From Vitellaria paradoxa (Eukaryota > Streptophyta > Magnoliopsida > Ericales > Sapotaceae): DNA of 64,000 nt. Every line of letters begins with the position of its first letter. The stretch's first letter is position 1. The translations under genes and the position numbers were made by a program. The DNA is taken from positions 39,833,375 to 39,897,374 of the forward strand of contig CM034238.1 of assembly GCA_019916065.1 (NCBI GenBank), written 5' to 3'. Below, piece after piece: positions 24,239 through 35,708 of the stretch. The notes below the pieces were generated by a model. It did not search any database, had not been told where the DNA came from, and worked only from the letters and a program-made list of their open reading frames with translations.

Positions 24239-24741
24239 CTCCCCCTCAAGTTGGTGTGTACCGATCTCGTTTGCCCAACTTGTCCAGTGAGTTCCAAAAA
24301 TTCTTACTGCATTAACTGGTGTTCAAACAAACAGAAGGAAAACAAATTATCTTCTTTTCAAGGTTTTGTTTGATAAAATGTCGATCCACCTCTGTATGTG
24401 TTGTGCAATCATGATAGAGAGAATTGTGAGAAATATCAATTGTAACCTCATTGTCACAGAAGAGATCTCAGAACTAGGAGCAAAGTCGATTTTTGTCAAT
24501 AGTCTCCTTAACCACAGGAGCTCATAAAAACTCGGCTTCAGCACTTGATAATGCCACTACCTTTTGTTTCTTACCTCTCTACGTAATAAGATTCCCACTA
24601 TCAATATGAAGTAACCAGAAGTGGACTTTTATCCAATATATTCCCTGCCCAATTTGCATTAGCATATTCAACTCTTATATGATTATTCTACGAAAACATA
24701 ATTCCTTTTCCAAGAGAGGATTTTAAGTACCAAAAAATCCT

Positions 24742-24759
24742 TTTTTTTTTTTTTTTGGT
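24742..24759 (-). mobile_element. Ultra-short retroposon tail insertion 1
   Basis: Fifteen T then GGT, that is ACC plus poly(A) on the minus strand. It lies between 17-bp direct repeats AAGTA(C/T)CAAAAAATCCT at 24725-24741 and 24760-24776. Leaving out insert and one repeat gives uninterrupted RNase H-type coding sequence, so the event postdates the Copia fragment. Confidence 0.75.
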
Positions 24760-24903
24760 AAGTATCAAAAAATCCTGATCACTGCATCCATGTGTTCCTC
24801 ACTAGGACAATACATAAATTAACTTACTATACTTGTAGTATAAGCAATATCTAGGCAAGTATATGAGAGATAAATAAGTTTTCCAACTAACTTCTATACC
24901 TCT

Positions 24904-24923
24904 AATTACCAAAAAAAAAAAAA
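24904..24923 (+). mobile_element. Ultra-short retroposon tail insertion 2
   Basis: AATTACC plus about 13 A lies between perfect 15-bp repeats AACTTCTATACCTCT (24889-24903 and 24924-24938). TTACCAAAA is also the 3' end of the full SINE at 38659-38866, so this looks like a SINE tail truncated to about seven bases before its poly(A). Confidence 0.78.
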
Positions 24924-26286
24924 AACTTCTATACCTCTCTTTATTTGTCGACACTTAGTCTAGATATTCTCTAAGTCGGTGGTTTTGGACTATTAGTGTG
25001 TTTATAGGCTTACACTCCAGTAATCCCACCTCATATATAGTAAATCTAGTATATATTTTCGATGGGAAAAAAACATACCTTTCTTTGATCTAGCAACTTC
25101 AATTCTCATAAAATACTTAAGTCCTCTCAGGTTCTTCATCTTAAATTCAATCACCAGTTGCTTTTAAAGTCTTAAAATTTCTTCCCGATCATTTCCTGTA
25201 ATAACCATATCATCTACTTAGACTATCAAAGTCATTAGCTTGCCTAGTTGATGCTTTAGGAAGAGTGTATGGTCTGAATTATTTTGTTGGAAGCCATATT
25301 TTTTCATTGCCAAGCTAAATCGCCCAAACCATGCTTAAGATGATTACTCAGTCCATACAATGCTTGTTGTAATTTACATGCAACCTTAGTCATTGAAGTT
25401 ATCGTGTAGCCTGATGGAATATCCATGTACATTTCCTCATTTAGATCACTGTGGAGAAAGTCATTTTTTACATCAATCTGGTGTAGTGGCCAATTGAAGT
25501 TTGCTGCTAGAGATAGTAAAACTCTAGCTGTATTCAACTTGACCACTAGTGAGAAAGTTTCTTGATAGTACACGCCATATATTTGTGTATAGCCCTTACC
25601 TATACGCCTTGCTCTATACTATTCGATCGATCCATTTGCTTTGTATTTGATGGAGAACACCCATTTGCATGGCACCATCTTTTTTCTTTCAGGTAATGGA
25701 ACAAGAGTCTAGGTTTCATTCTTCAATAACACCTCCATCTCTTCCTTTATGCCCTGGGTCCACTTAAGATCTGTTAGAGCTTCCTGAACACTAGTGGGAA
25801 CATGACACGAGGAAAGTTTGTGCACAAATGTTTTTAGGGGTTCGGATAGCCTTTTCGTGGATCTGTAGTTGGCAATTGGATATTTTCAGCTCCATTCCTT
25901 AATTTCTGGAGAAAAACTACTTAGGGGCTTGCTATGATTATGAGCGAAAACTAAAGTATAATTAGCAGAGGTATCCATATCATTATTAGTTGGAGGTACA
26001 ATGCGAGAGGTTGTAAGAATTTTCTTAGGAGATGGCTCAGGTACTAACTTGTAAGGAGATTCTAGTTTAGCTTTAAGTGGTGTAGATGTCATTCTTGGAG
26101 CTATATCAATCTTCAGAGATGCGTTCGACCCTACATTATGTCCCTACTTACCATTATATCTATATCATTAAATCCTAGCTAGTCGAATCTTAACCAATTC
26201 ATTTCTTTATCTTGGATTTACCCTAGCTAGTGACCACTGAAAAGTAAACTTAAAGTCTTAGTTATTAATTGAGTTACCCTCCAGGG

Positions 26287-26709
26287 TTAGTACCTATTTG
26301 ATATTTATAAATAGGGTTTAATTCTAATGTGAATAGTAGTATTTTATGTTACCCACATTCTCTAAAAAAAATTATGTTACCATAAATAAATCCAACCTAA
26401 ATCCAAGATTACCACTTAATAACTTGTGGATGAAATTCTATTGGTAGATAAAAAAGGGATGCATTGTATGGAAATTGTAGTACAACAAAATGAAAGTAAG
26501 TAAACCTATATATATATATACATACAAAAGAGTTGGTGTGTATATATTGTCCTGCATGATATGAACAACACTCTCTTAATATGTATACATATAAAATGTA
26601 AATAGCATGCGGATAAAGCCTAATTACTATTAGTACCTACAAAAGACAAAACATATCCATTTCAATAAATTTACCTATTATCCACCCAATTAATTAGTCT
26701 ACAAGTTCA
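26287..26709. repeat. Segmental duplication, copy 2 (left part)
   Basis: Matches 12845 onward (TACCTATT.GATAT..TTATAAATAG.GTTTAATTCTAAT; CCACTTA..ACTTGTGGATGAAA; TCCACCCAATTAATTAGTCTACAAGTTCA). It is cut at 26709 by the Copia 2 insertion and resumes at 33120. Confidence 0.65.
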
Positions 26710-27166
26710 TGTAAGAATTTTCTTGTATTGAACTTCCATTAATTATTTTTTTTTTTTTTTATACTAAAGCAGGCTGAACTAGTATAATTACGAGATGTTG
26801 AGGATAGGCCATTATTGTGATTATTTTGTGAACTCATGCACACCTATTATAAAGTAATTGTGGTTGGATGGTTAGTGTGGGCCTATTGGGTCTAATGGTA
26901 TCTTTATAGGTGGATTCATTGGACTATGTATATATATGTATTGGTCAGATCCCCTCTCCACTCCAACGATTTTCAGATTGCTTGACTCATAGATAGCCGT
27001 CATATTTGTTCCTAGAGAAGAAAAAGAAGACCAAACTCTAGTAGCCACTGTTCGTTTTCTCAAAAGGTAATTTATAATCAAAATGACTCAAATAGGTATG
27101 CTTTCGCATAATAAAATTACAAAATTGATGTTTTAAATTCACATTCATGCTATATTATTTCTTACA
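26710..27166 (+). repeat. Copia 2, 5' LTR
   Basis: 457 bp, beginning TGTAAG and ending CTTACA, which are inverted repeats of each other. It is followed by a primer site TGGTATCAGAAC at 27169-27180. Its last 120 bp match 32999-33119. Confidence 0.85.
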
Positions 27167-27168
27167 TT

Positions 27169-27180
27169 TGGTATCAGAAC
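27169..27180 (+). other. Copia 2 primer-binding site
   Basis: TGGTATCAGAAC, two bases after the LTR end; one base different from the Copia 1 primer site. Confidence 0.8.
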
Positions 27181-27743
27181 CTATAAATGTGAGTTTAGAA
27201 ATTTAAAATTTATTGTGTGAAGGTAGTTTATACTTAGAGATTATACCGAAATTTGATATTGTCCACTATTTGATTCGAATTTATTATTGACTAATACTCT
27301 ATTTGAAATTAAGCAAAAGAACAGAAATTTTATAAACCCTAGATTTTATGTATTTATTCTTTTGATCGATATATATACATACATAATATTTGTGGGTGTG
27401 CTTTTTGTGTCAAAATTTAATCACCGAAAGTAATTTCTTAGGTTTGCAGGGATTGGGATTTCCTGTGAACTTTCATAAGCTTTGTTAAGTTTTAGGCTTA
27501 TGAATTCACATGGCATGCATGGTTTTCAATTAAAGTATATACAGGTTACTTGTTTTTCAATAATGCACATTAGTTAACATATGTATATGACAATACAAAC
27601 AGGTCTATTTTCTTGTTAAATACTATTATACATTGAGAACATTTATTAAAATAAAAATATAACTACTATCGAAATTCCAGGTTGGTTGTGTGCATGCATA
27701 GATTATCACACCCAAACGTTATGTCTCATTTGAATAAAAAAAA

Positions 27744-29253
27744 GGTAAATTACACTTAACTCCCATAAACATTAAGCTAATTACACTTACACCCCCTCAA
27801 CATTTAAAATTTGCATTCATCTTCCTTATTTTGAAAAGTTAGTAACACTTACCCTCTTCCGTTAAATAGACCGTTAAACTTTAACGGAAAACTTAAAACT
27901 CAACCAAGTCAATAAATTTTTTTTACCAAAAAGACAAATATAGCCTTGAATATAATTCAAAACTCCCCCAAGTAAAAAAAAATCTCTCTAAAAATGTTCT
28001 CTACTAGTGTTGGTCACTGTGTCTGGTACTCATTTCAGTCACCATTCCTGTAAATAGTTATCACCGGTCATCGTCGTCACAACTCTACTTTTCTTTTGTC
28101 TGAGTTTGGTAGTTGTCGTCCCCAATTTGGTTGACGATGTATGAAACTTTTGAAAACCCCCAAATTAATTTCACAAAAATCTATTGTTTCCACATGTTTA
28201 ATCTCTCACAACCCATCTCTCCCGTCAATATTCTCAAATTAAATTTCTCATCTGATGGTTCTGATTTTATCGGAGCATAACATTCCAATAGCGAAATCAT
28301 CTTTTCAAAGAGCTTTATGGCCAGATCTTACCCTCTAACATCTCTGTACCCACATAAACTCAAAAAGCATCAAGCATCCATTAAAAAGTTTAGATAGAGA
28401 GATAATGAGAGAGACTGTATATAAATAAAACTTGATATGGTTAATCCAAAAATCTATCCACAAGAGAGACAGATATATGTACACATAAATGAAAGTTAAA
28501 TATATGTATATATATCTGTTTATACATATTAATTGAATTTGCCCTGACAGCACAGATCGCATCAGCCTACCATCAAAAAGTCTATCAAAAAGTTTAGTAT
28601 CGATCTATTTATACATATTTATCTATGTTTGTTTATGGATATATATACATATATATATCTGAATGTTAAAAATATGTTGTTTGGTTCTACTTTTGATTTG
28701 GGTTTGCAGAGATGAAGATGGGTTATTTATCTATATCTGTTTATGGATATGTATATATATATATATACACCGAAAGTTAAAGATATGATGTTATTTGGTT
28801 ATGTATATATCTGTTTATAGATATTGAAATATGTATATATCTACTTCTAGATATTAAAAGTTAAAGATATAATGTTGTTTGGTTCTGCTTTTGATTTAGG
28901 TTTATAGACATGAAGATGGGTTAGTTATCCATACTTGTTTATGGATATATATATATATTTGAAAGTTAAGAGATATTTTATTATTTGGTTCTGTTTTTAA
29001 TTTAGGTTCATAGAGATAAAGATGGATCCCCAAGGTGAGTTTCATTCGATGGCATATAAGTCTTTCTTTATAAAAAAAATTTTGTTAACTTAGTTGACTT
29101 TTAATTTTTTGTTAAAATTTAACAGTTTATTTAAAGAAATGGGGTAAGTGTTAACAACTTTTCAAAATAAGAGAGATATATGTAAATTTTAAATGTTGAG
29201 GGGGTTTATGTGTAATTACCCAAATGTAATGGGAGTTTATATGTAATTTACCC
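27744..29253. mobile_element. Mutator-like element with ~190-bp inverted repeats
   Basis: The left arm (27744-27935, starting GGTAAATTACACTTA) and the reverse complement of the right arm (29063-29253) agree over about 190 bp, including CCCCCTCAACATTTAAAATTT and TTATTTTGAAAAGTT. The flanks TAAAAAAAA and TAAAAAAGG could be a diverged 9-bp target duplication. There is no transposase; the interior holds about four ~100-bp tandem units (28600-29030). Confidence 0.75.
28600..29030. repeat. ~100-bp tandem repeats inside the Mutator-like element
   Basis: GGTTCTGCTTTTGATTTAGG-like segments start near 28682, 28880 and 28987, with a partial one near 28784. Each is joined to a TGTTTATGGATATATATATA block and GAAAGTTAA.GATAT. 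Confidence 0.7.
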
Positions 29254-30919
29254 TAAAAAAGGTCTACTTTGCAGGCCATTTGGCACATTATTTTTTTTTA
29301 ACTTTAGTGTATATTGTAATTTTTATGTTATTGGTAAAACATTAAAATTCTTACAATATTAAAAATTTGTTAATTTCTTTTTTTTTTTCTATTGTTGTGC
29401 TGAATGGAGCTATAAAACAAAATTCTTTGTTTATTCAAATAGCTCAAACAATTTTTCTTTAATATAATGGAAATGTTTGATTAAACTCCCTAATTATATT
29501 TCTAAAATTTATAACTTTAATCCCAAGTTGTTAAACAAAATCAGGAAGACTAATTTAGGTTTCCCAATTTATACCTATTTAATTTGACAATGGGATAATC
29601 ATTGATATATTTGTGATCTTGAAAGGTATATTTTGACCTGTACCTATTTCGTTTGGGATCACGTGCATACATGATAGTTTAAGTATGCGTAATGTTGATT
29701 TGGGCAATTTTCATTATTTATTAATACCGATGTTAAAAATTTGGGTTGATATAAGTGATTACTGACAAAGTGGTCCACTCATTGAGATCTAGGTTTTCTC
29801 ATTTGTTACAATATTTTCTCGAATGTTATTGCCCCAAAGGGGGTCATTGTGTGTTTTAATGTAGAGAGATGATATGAAGCACTTGGTTAGAAAACACTTG
29901 AGTCTAAAAAGGTTAGTTTGCCCTACGGGGATTGTTTTTGAAAATTCAAGTGCTTTCATTTGATAGCTTCAAGGATGGAGGTCCTATAGTATATTACATT
30001 CTTTGCCCAAAGGGAAGACTGTAATGATGCACTCAGATTCTTTGAAATAATGCTTATACTGTTCAAAACATATTTATTTTATATTTATTACCCAATTTAT
30101 GATTTCTTAATATTTGGCTGCTCTTACAGTCAATTTTACAGTAAACAGTAGTAATACCACTATTGAACTCTTGATTGGTTCCAATTATAAGAAATGGAAG
30201 CAAAATATTGAGTTTGCTCTGAGTATTGTTACATTGATATGGCACTAAGAGAGAAAGAACCACCTAAGCCAACCATTACCAATTTTGCTTATGAGAATGA
30301 GTATTATGTCAAGTGGGATAGATCATATCGTTTGAGTCTCATTGTTATTAAGAGATCTATTTCTGAGCACCTTATGAGTGGATTGCCTGAAACTAGGCAA
30401 TGCCAACGAGTTCTTTGACGCGGTGGGAATTAGATACCACGTATCCAGTAAGGCTGAGACTAGATTTCTAATGAATGAGCTTACGAGTATGAAATATGAT
30501 AGCCAATATGGGGCAATGGAATACATCCTCAAACTTGTCTTTATCTAGTCCAAACTAAAGGCCATGAAGTTCCAATTCCTGATGACTTCATTGTTCAACA
30601 GGCTCTCAGTTCCTTACTCTCTGATTTTAGCCAAATTAGAATAGCTTATAGTACCCAAAACTAGAATTGGACTATCAATGACCTTATAGCCAAGTGTGTC
30701 CTAGGGGAAGAAAAATTGAAGAAAAAAAAGAGTGAGAGTGCTTTTGTTGTTTTTAATGTCAAATTTCATCCTGAGAATGGTCATAGGAATTACTAGAAAC
30801 CTTGGTTCAACATTTCTCATAGAGTTTAGAATAACAATAGGTATGATGGTGGTAAGACCTATAATGTAGGGGTCCTAAGGGAATAAAAGATGTCAAATGT
30901 TTCTTCTGCAAGAAGAAAT

Positions 30920-30927
30920 GTCATAAG
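30920..30927. repeat. hAT 1 target-site duplication
   Basis: GTCATAAG, repeated exactly at 32063-32070. Eight bp is the hallmark length for hAT insertions. Confidence 0.92.
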
Positions 30928-32062
30928 TAGGGGTGATAAAGTCGACCCAAACCCATCAACCCGCCCAATTAAACCTATAATAAATAGGTTTGGAATAAAT
31001 AGGTTTGGGTTCTATTATTTTACTAATTGGGTTGTAATAGGATAACTTATAAAATACTCATTTATAAACGGGTATAATTGGACTGTGAAATGGGACCCAT
31101 TAAAACACCCATTTAAATTAAAAAATTAATTTAATCCCCTCTCTCTCTACACCTCTCTCTCTCTCTCTTACCTCTCTCTCGAGTGATCTCTACAGTAAAT
31201 GTATAATATGCATAATATACAAATTAATTTAATCCTCCTCTCTCTTTCTCTCTTTTTACACTGCTCTATCTCTCTTATTGCTCTCTCTCACTCCTACAAT
31301 AAATGTATAATATGTATAATGTACAAATTAATTTAATCCTTCTCTCTCACTTTCTTTACACCGCTCTGTCTCTTTTACTGTTCTCTAGGAATCTCTTTCT
31401 CTCCCTTTCTCTCCAACAATATCTACAATAAATATATAATATATACATTACATTACATATATATGATGTGTGTGTATGTATATATATTCAATGTATACAA
31501 CATAATTGGCCGATCTCAGCCACACGTTGAGGCTGATTGCAAACACTGCTAGCTTGACTTGTTCCCCTGTGGAGGAGCACTTACTATCAGAAGAGGATTG
31601 GGCGACTAACTTACTTCTTCTTTCATTCTTTATTCCTATTCTCCTCCATACTCAATTCAAGTAAGAGAGAGAGAGAGAGAGAGAGAGTTGATGATTTAAA
31701 ATTGAATAAAAAATAAATCAATTCGTACAAATTCAAAATTAACTAGAAAAATGTAAATATAATATATTGTATATAATATATAATATTATGTAATATGTAT
31801 AATATTATATTAATTGAAATAAATATTGATGTATTTTTATATATATACACATTAATTGAAATAAATTTTTATTTTTTTCAACAAGTAAGTTAGGTCATAA
31901 GTAAATGAGTTAGAGACGGGTTCATGAGTTTGTAATAACCCGTATCCAATCTACCCCTATCTAACCCGCCTTTTAAATGGGTGGGTTTGGTACACCCATT
32001 TAACCTCTAATCCGTTTAAACCCATCACTAACTTGTTCAATTGTCCCATTTTGCCACCCCTA
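30928..32062. mobile_element. Non-autonomous hAT transposon 1
   Basis: 1,135 bp with terminal inverted repeats TAGGGGTGATAAAGT and (reverse complement of the right end) TAGGGGTGGCAAAAT, flanked by a perfect 8-bp duplication. Subterminal ACCCAAACCC / GGGTGGGTTTGG motifs are present. The interior is CT-rich simple sequence with AT-rich spacers, and there is no transposase frame. Confidence 0.9.
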
Positions 32063-32142
32063 GTCATAAGATAGAGACGTGTGTCAAATTCAAGTCTTGG
32101 TTAAAAAAAAAAAAGAAGAAGGAATGAGTAGCCTACTTTCTT

Positions 32143-32985
32143 TTGTTTGTTTCATCAAATTCTTGGTGGCTTGACAATAATGCAACTGTTCATGTTGTTA
32201 TTTTTCTACAAGAATTCACAAACCAAAAGAAGCCAAGTGAGAGTGAGTCCAAGCTTAAAGTTACAAATGATGTGGCAGTCACAGTCGAATCTATTGGAGT
32301 AGTAGTTTTAAATTTAGACTGTGGTTTTTAACTAGTTTTGAACAATGTTTTTTATGTACTATCTTTTCGACATAATTTGATTTCTATTTTTGCTTTGGAC
32401 GAAATTGGATATTCTCTTCATTTTGGCAATGGTAGAATTGGTTTATTACATAATTCTCAAATTATTGGCCATAGTGTTTTGTGTGATGGCTTATACAGGT
32501 TATCGTTGTCCTATAATGATGTATATGCCTCCTTTCATGTTGAACATAGTGTGTCTAAGAGATCTCACACTAAAGAGAAGTCTTACTTGTTATGGTATAA
32601 ACATCTAGGTCTTATTTCCAAGGAAAGAATTGAGAGACTAATAAAAGATGACATTGTTATTCCTTTTGATTTTAAGAACCTAGATACATGTGTTGATTGC
32701 ATTAGAGGTAAGTTAACCAAGACTAAGAAGAAAGGAGCCACAGGTAGCTTAGGTCTTTTAGAAATAGTACACGCTAACATTAGTGGACCTTATATTACTA
32801 CTTTTTTGTGAAAACAAATATATGATCACTTTTATTGATGATTTTTCATATTATGGCTATGTCTACCTCATAAAAGAAAAGTATGATACTCTTGAAAAGT
32901 TCATGATTATTAAAACAAAGGTAGAAAAATAATTAGAAAATGTCATTAAAATTATCAGGTTTGACTATGATCTCAAGAGGCAATT
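32143..32985 (+). pseudogene. Copia 2 protease and integrase start
   Basis: The protease site reads WWLDNNATVHV where D-S-G is expected, so Ser and Gly are both lost. The pre-integrase domain (LLWYKHLGLISKERI; CVDCIRGKLTKTKKKGA) keeps its CxxC. A stop follows at about 32809, then FIDDFSYYG in another frame. The sequence ends at about 32960 in a broken IRFDYD, where integrase would continue. Confidence 0.8.
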
Positions 32986-32998
32986 TATAATAAAAATG

Positions 32999-33119
32999 GT
33001 CGCTGTTCGTCATCTCAAGAGGCAATTTACAATCAAAATGACTCAAATAGAAATGCTTTCGCATAATAAATTATAAAAACATGTTCTAATTTCATATTTA
33101 TGCTATATTATTTCTTATA
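32999..33119 (+). repeat. Copia 2, 3' LTR remnant
   Basis: Matches only the last ~120 bp of the 5' LTR (CTGTTCGT..TCTCAA.AGG.AATTTA; ATGCTTTCGCATAATAAA; TATTTCTTA.A). Just before it, CTCAAGAGGCAATTTA is present a second time at about 32972, making a 43-bp partial duplication at the deletion junction. Confidence 0.8.
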
Positions 33120-34231
33120 GTTTCAGTGAATTAACTAGAAAACCTCAAAATAAAATTTCAGCTAATATGCAAGGAACACGGGAAAAGCAAATTGAAAAAA
33201 CCAGCCTATGCATGGAACCAGGGAAAATAGAATCGAAAACTTTTTGTGATTTCCGGTTTGTGCTATTCTCCACCAAGATTAGCCTCTACTTCTCTTTTTC
33301 TCTTCCTATCTCTGAAATATCCTCTCCCTACCGTGATTGTGATTGTCTTTGTGTGTGACTAAAGAGTAAGATAGCACTTAAAATATAGTCTCTTTACTAT
33401 TTTAGCCCGTGCATTAACAAAAATACCGCTACAATAAAATAAAAATTACCATTTACCTTCTCTTTCTTTTTAAATCTCTAAAATAATTAATATTATTATT
33501 ATCATTTCTTTTTAAATTATCTAAGTTTTAATAACAAGTATAGAAAAGTTAATAGAACAAATCTTCTTAATAAATTTTTAGAGGATAGACTGAAAACTCC
33601 GACCGTTGCAAAAAATTGTTATAGGTGTTGAGAGAACTAAAATTTCTCTAACTGGTAAAGCTTTTAAAAATGGCACAACGTAGACATAATATGATTTGAT
33701 TTATAACATAAATAACTATTTAATATTTTTAATAAATTTGGAGATATTAAATATAATCTCGAACAATTATAATAATGAATATGATATGTCTGCCAGAATA
33801 TCACTATTCTCCTCCAAATATATGGCTGCATTTGGTAAATAAAAAAATTCTAATTTTTGTAAAACTTTTTTTTTAATGTTGACATGTGCCACTTTTAATA
33901 AAAATTGTATGTTTGGTAAAAACTTGTAAAAGTTGAAAAAAATTGAAGAAAAATCGTAAAAATTAAAAAAGTTAGAAAATTGGATGGTTTTGTATGTAAT
34001 AAGGTTTTTTTTTTTTTTTTTTTTCTTTTGCGTATTTGGTAAATGTTAGTGGAGAAAGAACAATTGGAGAAGGTTAAAAAAAGATTGGACAAAGTTGTAT
34101 TTCATTTTTTTCCCATTTATCATTTTTAATAAATTTTGTTATATTCAAATATAATCTTGAATAAACATGATTACGAAAATGAGACGTCGTCCCGGGTACT
34201 AGTATTCACCTTTAGATATAAATTTCATTTT
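33120..34231. repeat. Segmental duplication, copy 2 (right part)
   Basis: Continues the match to copy 1 from about 13770 to 15265, with shared GTGAATTAAC, ATGCAAGGAAC, GGAACCAGGGAAAA, GCCTCTACTTCT and ATATCCTCTCCC. It lacks the 105-bp tandem duplication seen at 14460-14665. No gene. Confidence 0.65.
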
Positions 34232-35700
34232 TCTTTTCTTACCGTAGGCAAACAAATATGCAATCTCTGGAATGTCAAGCCATCACTAAATTATACTGTC
34301 ACCATATTAAGTTGACTTAATTGTTAAAATTTGTTTAATAATTTTAATTTTAAAACTCATTTTTGGATGCACGAATTAATATTTTAGGTAACTAATGCAG
34401 CAATATGATTCAGTTCGACTTTTTTAATAAGGATTGTTAAAAATTTATTTAGTTATTAATTTCAGGATACAAAAATTCCGGACCTAAACACTTGCTAGCA
34501 TTTTCATTTCAATGGTAATAATTCCAAATTTAAAGTCGAATTTATGTGGCTGACAAAGCAATAATAATAATTAATATGTATAGCGAAACATTAATCAAGC
34601 TGTGGCTGTTTTAGGTTAATAGTTACATGACCTGTGTTTCTTATGGATACATCTTGCAATTATGCTTTTAACCTATGATGGTTTGAAGTTGGGTTAAAGC
34701 AACAGCTAGCTTGCTTTGCTTTGCTTTGATTAAAGCAAAGCAATGAAAATTTTATCATAAAATCTGTCCAAATGATTGTATTAACCGAAGCACTACATCT
34801 TACTTACCAGAGCAGCATATTATTAGCTTTATTTTTCACGTTAATGAGTTTGATTTTATTTTTGAAAGTTGTAATTAATATACATATATATATATATATA
34901 TATATGGTTTTAAGAACGAAATTAAATTGCACCCGTGATATTGTGGCCAAAGGCTAGCCTTATAATTTCCAATCATCAAAGGAAAATTTTCTTATGGTTG
35001 ACTGAGAGAAGAAATGACATTTTTGTAATAATTTTTTTTAAATAATTATGACAATATATTATTAAAATTTGAATTGAGTAGGGGCATTTGTGGCGCATGC
35101 TTGCGGATAATAGGAGTAAAATACTAGGGAGTTTTTTTATTCAGTTGAAAAAATAGGAGGAGTCCAAGTTTAATTTTTGGGTAATCAGATTGTGGGGTGT
35201 AAGTTTATGCAAACAAAATTCAGATTTTAATCATAGTCAATTGACATTATGCTCAAGGTTGGTTGAGATGAAGTGTGATCCACATTTTGTATTTGTAAAA
35301 TAATCAAGAGTAACCGACCAACACCAGTTACACGTCAATGGTGGTGGATTGGAAATTGAAGTAACCAACCAATACTAGTAAGTTTCAAATTTAGATTAGT
35401 ATAGGATTAAATCGTAAGTAAAATTTTAAATTTTAAAAAAATGTGTAAAATATGATAAAATATAAAATACTATATATTGATATTAGATTTTCTTATACAA
35501 AATAACATTTAAATTAACAAAATAAGTTATAATAATATCTTTTTCGTTCTTTTATATTCTCAAAACGTTGCAAAATAATTTTATTGTCAATGGTTTCGAA
35601 TATATCTCTTTCAATATATATCCCCAAACAATCATTCATCCACTCATCCCTATGCAATTACGTAGTAAAGTTTTTATAATATATTTAACTTTTTCTTTTA
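34232..35700. other. Intergenic DNA
   Basis: AT-rich, no gene recognised. A palindrome-like GCTTTGCTTTGCTTTGATT / AAAGCAAAGC lies near 34713-34743 and a (TA)n run near 34883-34904. Confidence 0.4.
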
Positions 35701-35708
35701 TAAGTATC

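Larger units (their letters stand above)
24239..26110 (-). pseudogene. Copia pol fragment: RT and RNase H
   Basis: Minus-strand remains of a second Copia lineage. Reading from high to low coordinates: linker and RT start near 26090-25700, RT with YQETFSLVVKLNTARVLLSL and LHQIDVKNDFLHSDL at 25573-25304, the catalytic box near 25215 with its Tyr codon replaced by a stop before VDD, and RNase H with ELLWLRRLLT at about 24500. Stops and frameshifts are frequent. Gag, protease, integrase and the 5' LTR are absent; homology ends near 26110. Two very short retroposon tails with target duplications interrupt it at 24742 and 24904. Confidence 0.85.
30110..32140 (+). pseudogene. Copia 2 gag, interrupted by a hAT element
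   Basis: Gag-type sequence (LIGSNYKKWKQNI; VKWDRSYRLSLIVIKRSI; DFIVQQALSSLLSDF) with several stops. The zinc knuckle is split: CFFCKKKCHK lies before the hAT at 30928 and the rest (through IETC) after 32070. The CX2CX4HX4C pattern would be complete without the insertion, so the hAT landed in this codon region. Confidence 0.8.
26710..33119 (+). mobile_element. Copia 2, truncated and nested
   Basis: A degraded Copia element inserted into segmental-duplication copy 2, with target repeats GTTCA (26705-26709) and GTTTCA (33120-33125). It has a 5' LTR, primer site, leader, gag, protease and the first part of integrase. It then jumps at about 32970 to the last ~120 bp of its 3' LTR; the integrase core, RT and RNase H are deleted. 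A Mutator-like element sits in its leader and a hAT element in its gag zinc knuckle. Confidence 0.82.

Noticed and set aside
26740..26760. T run in the Copia 2 LTR as another tail-only insertion
   Set aside because: No flanking direct repeat is present, so it is just a homopolymer.
32100..32114. A run in Copia 2 gag as a tail-only insertion
   Set aside because: It lies in a Lys-coding stretch of gag and has no flanking duplication; slippage explains it.
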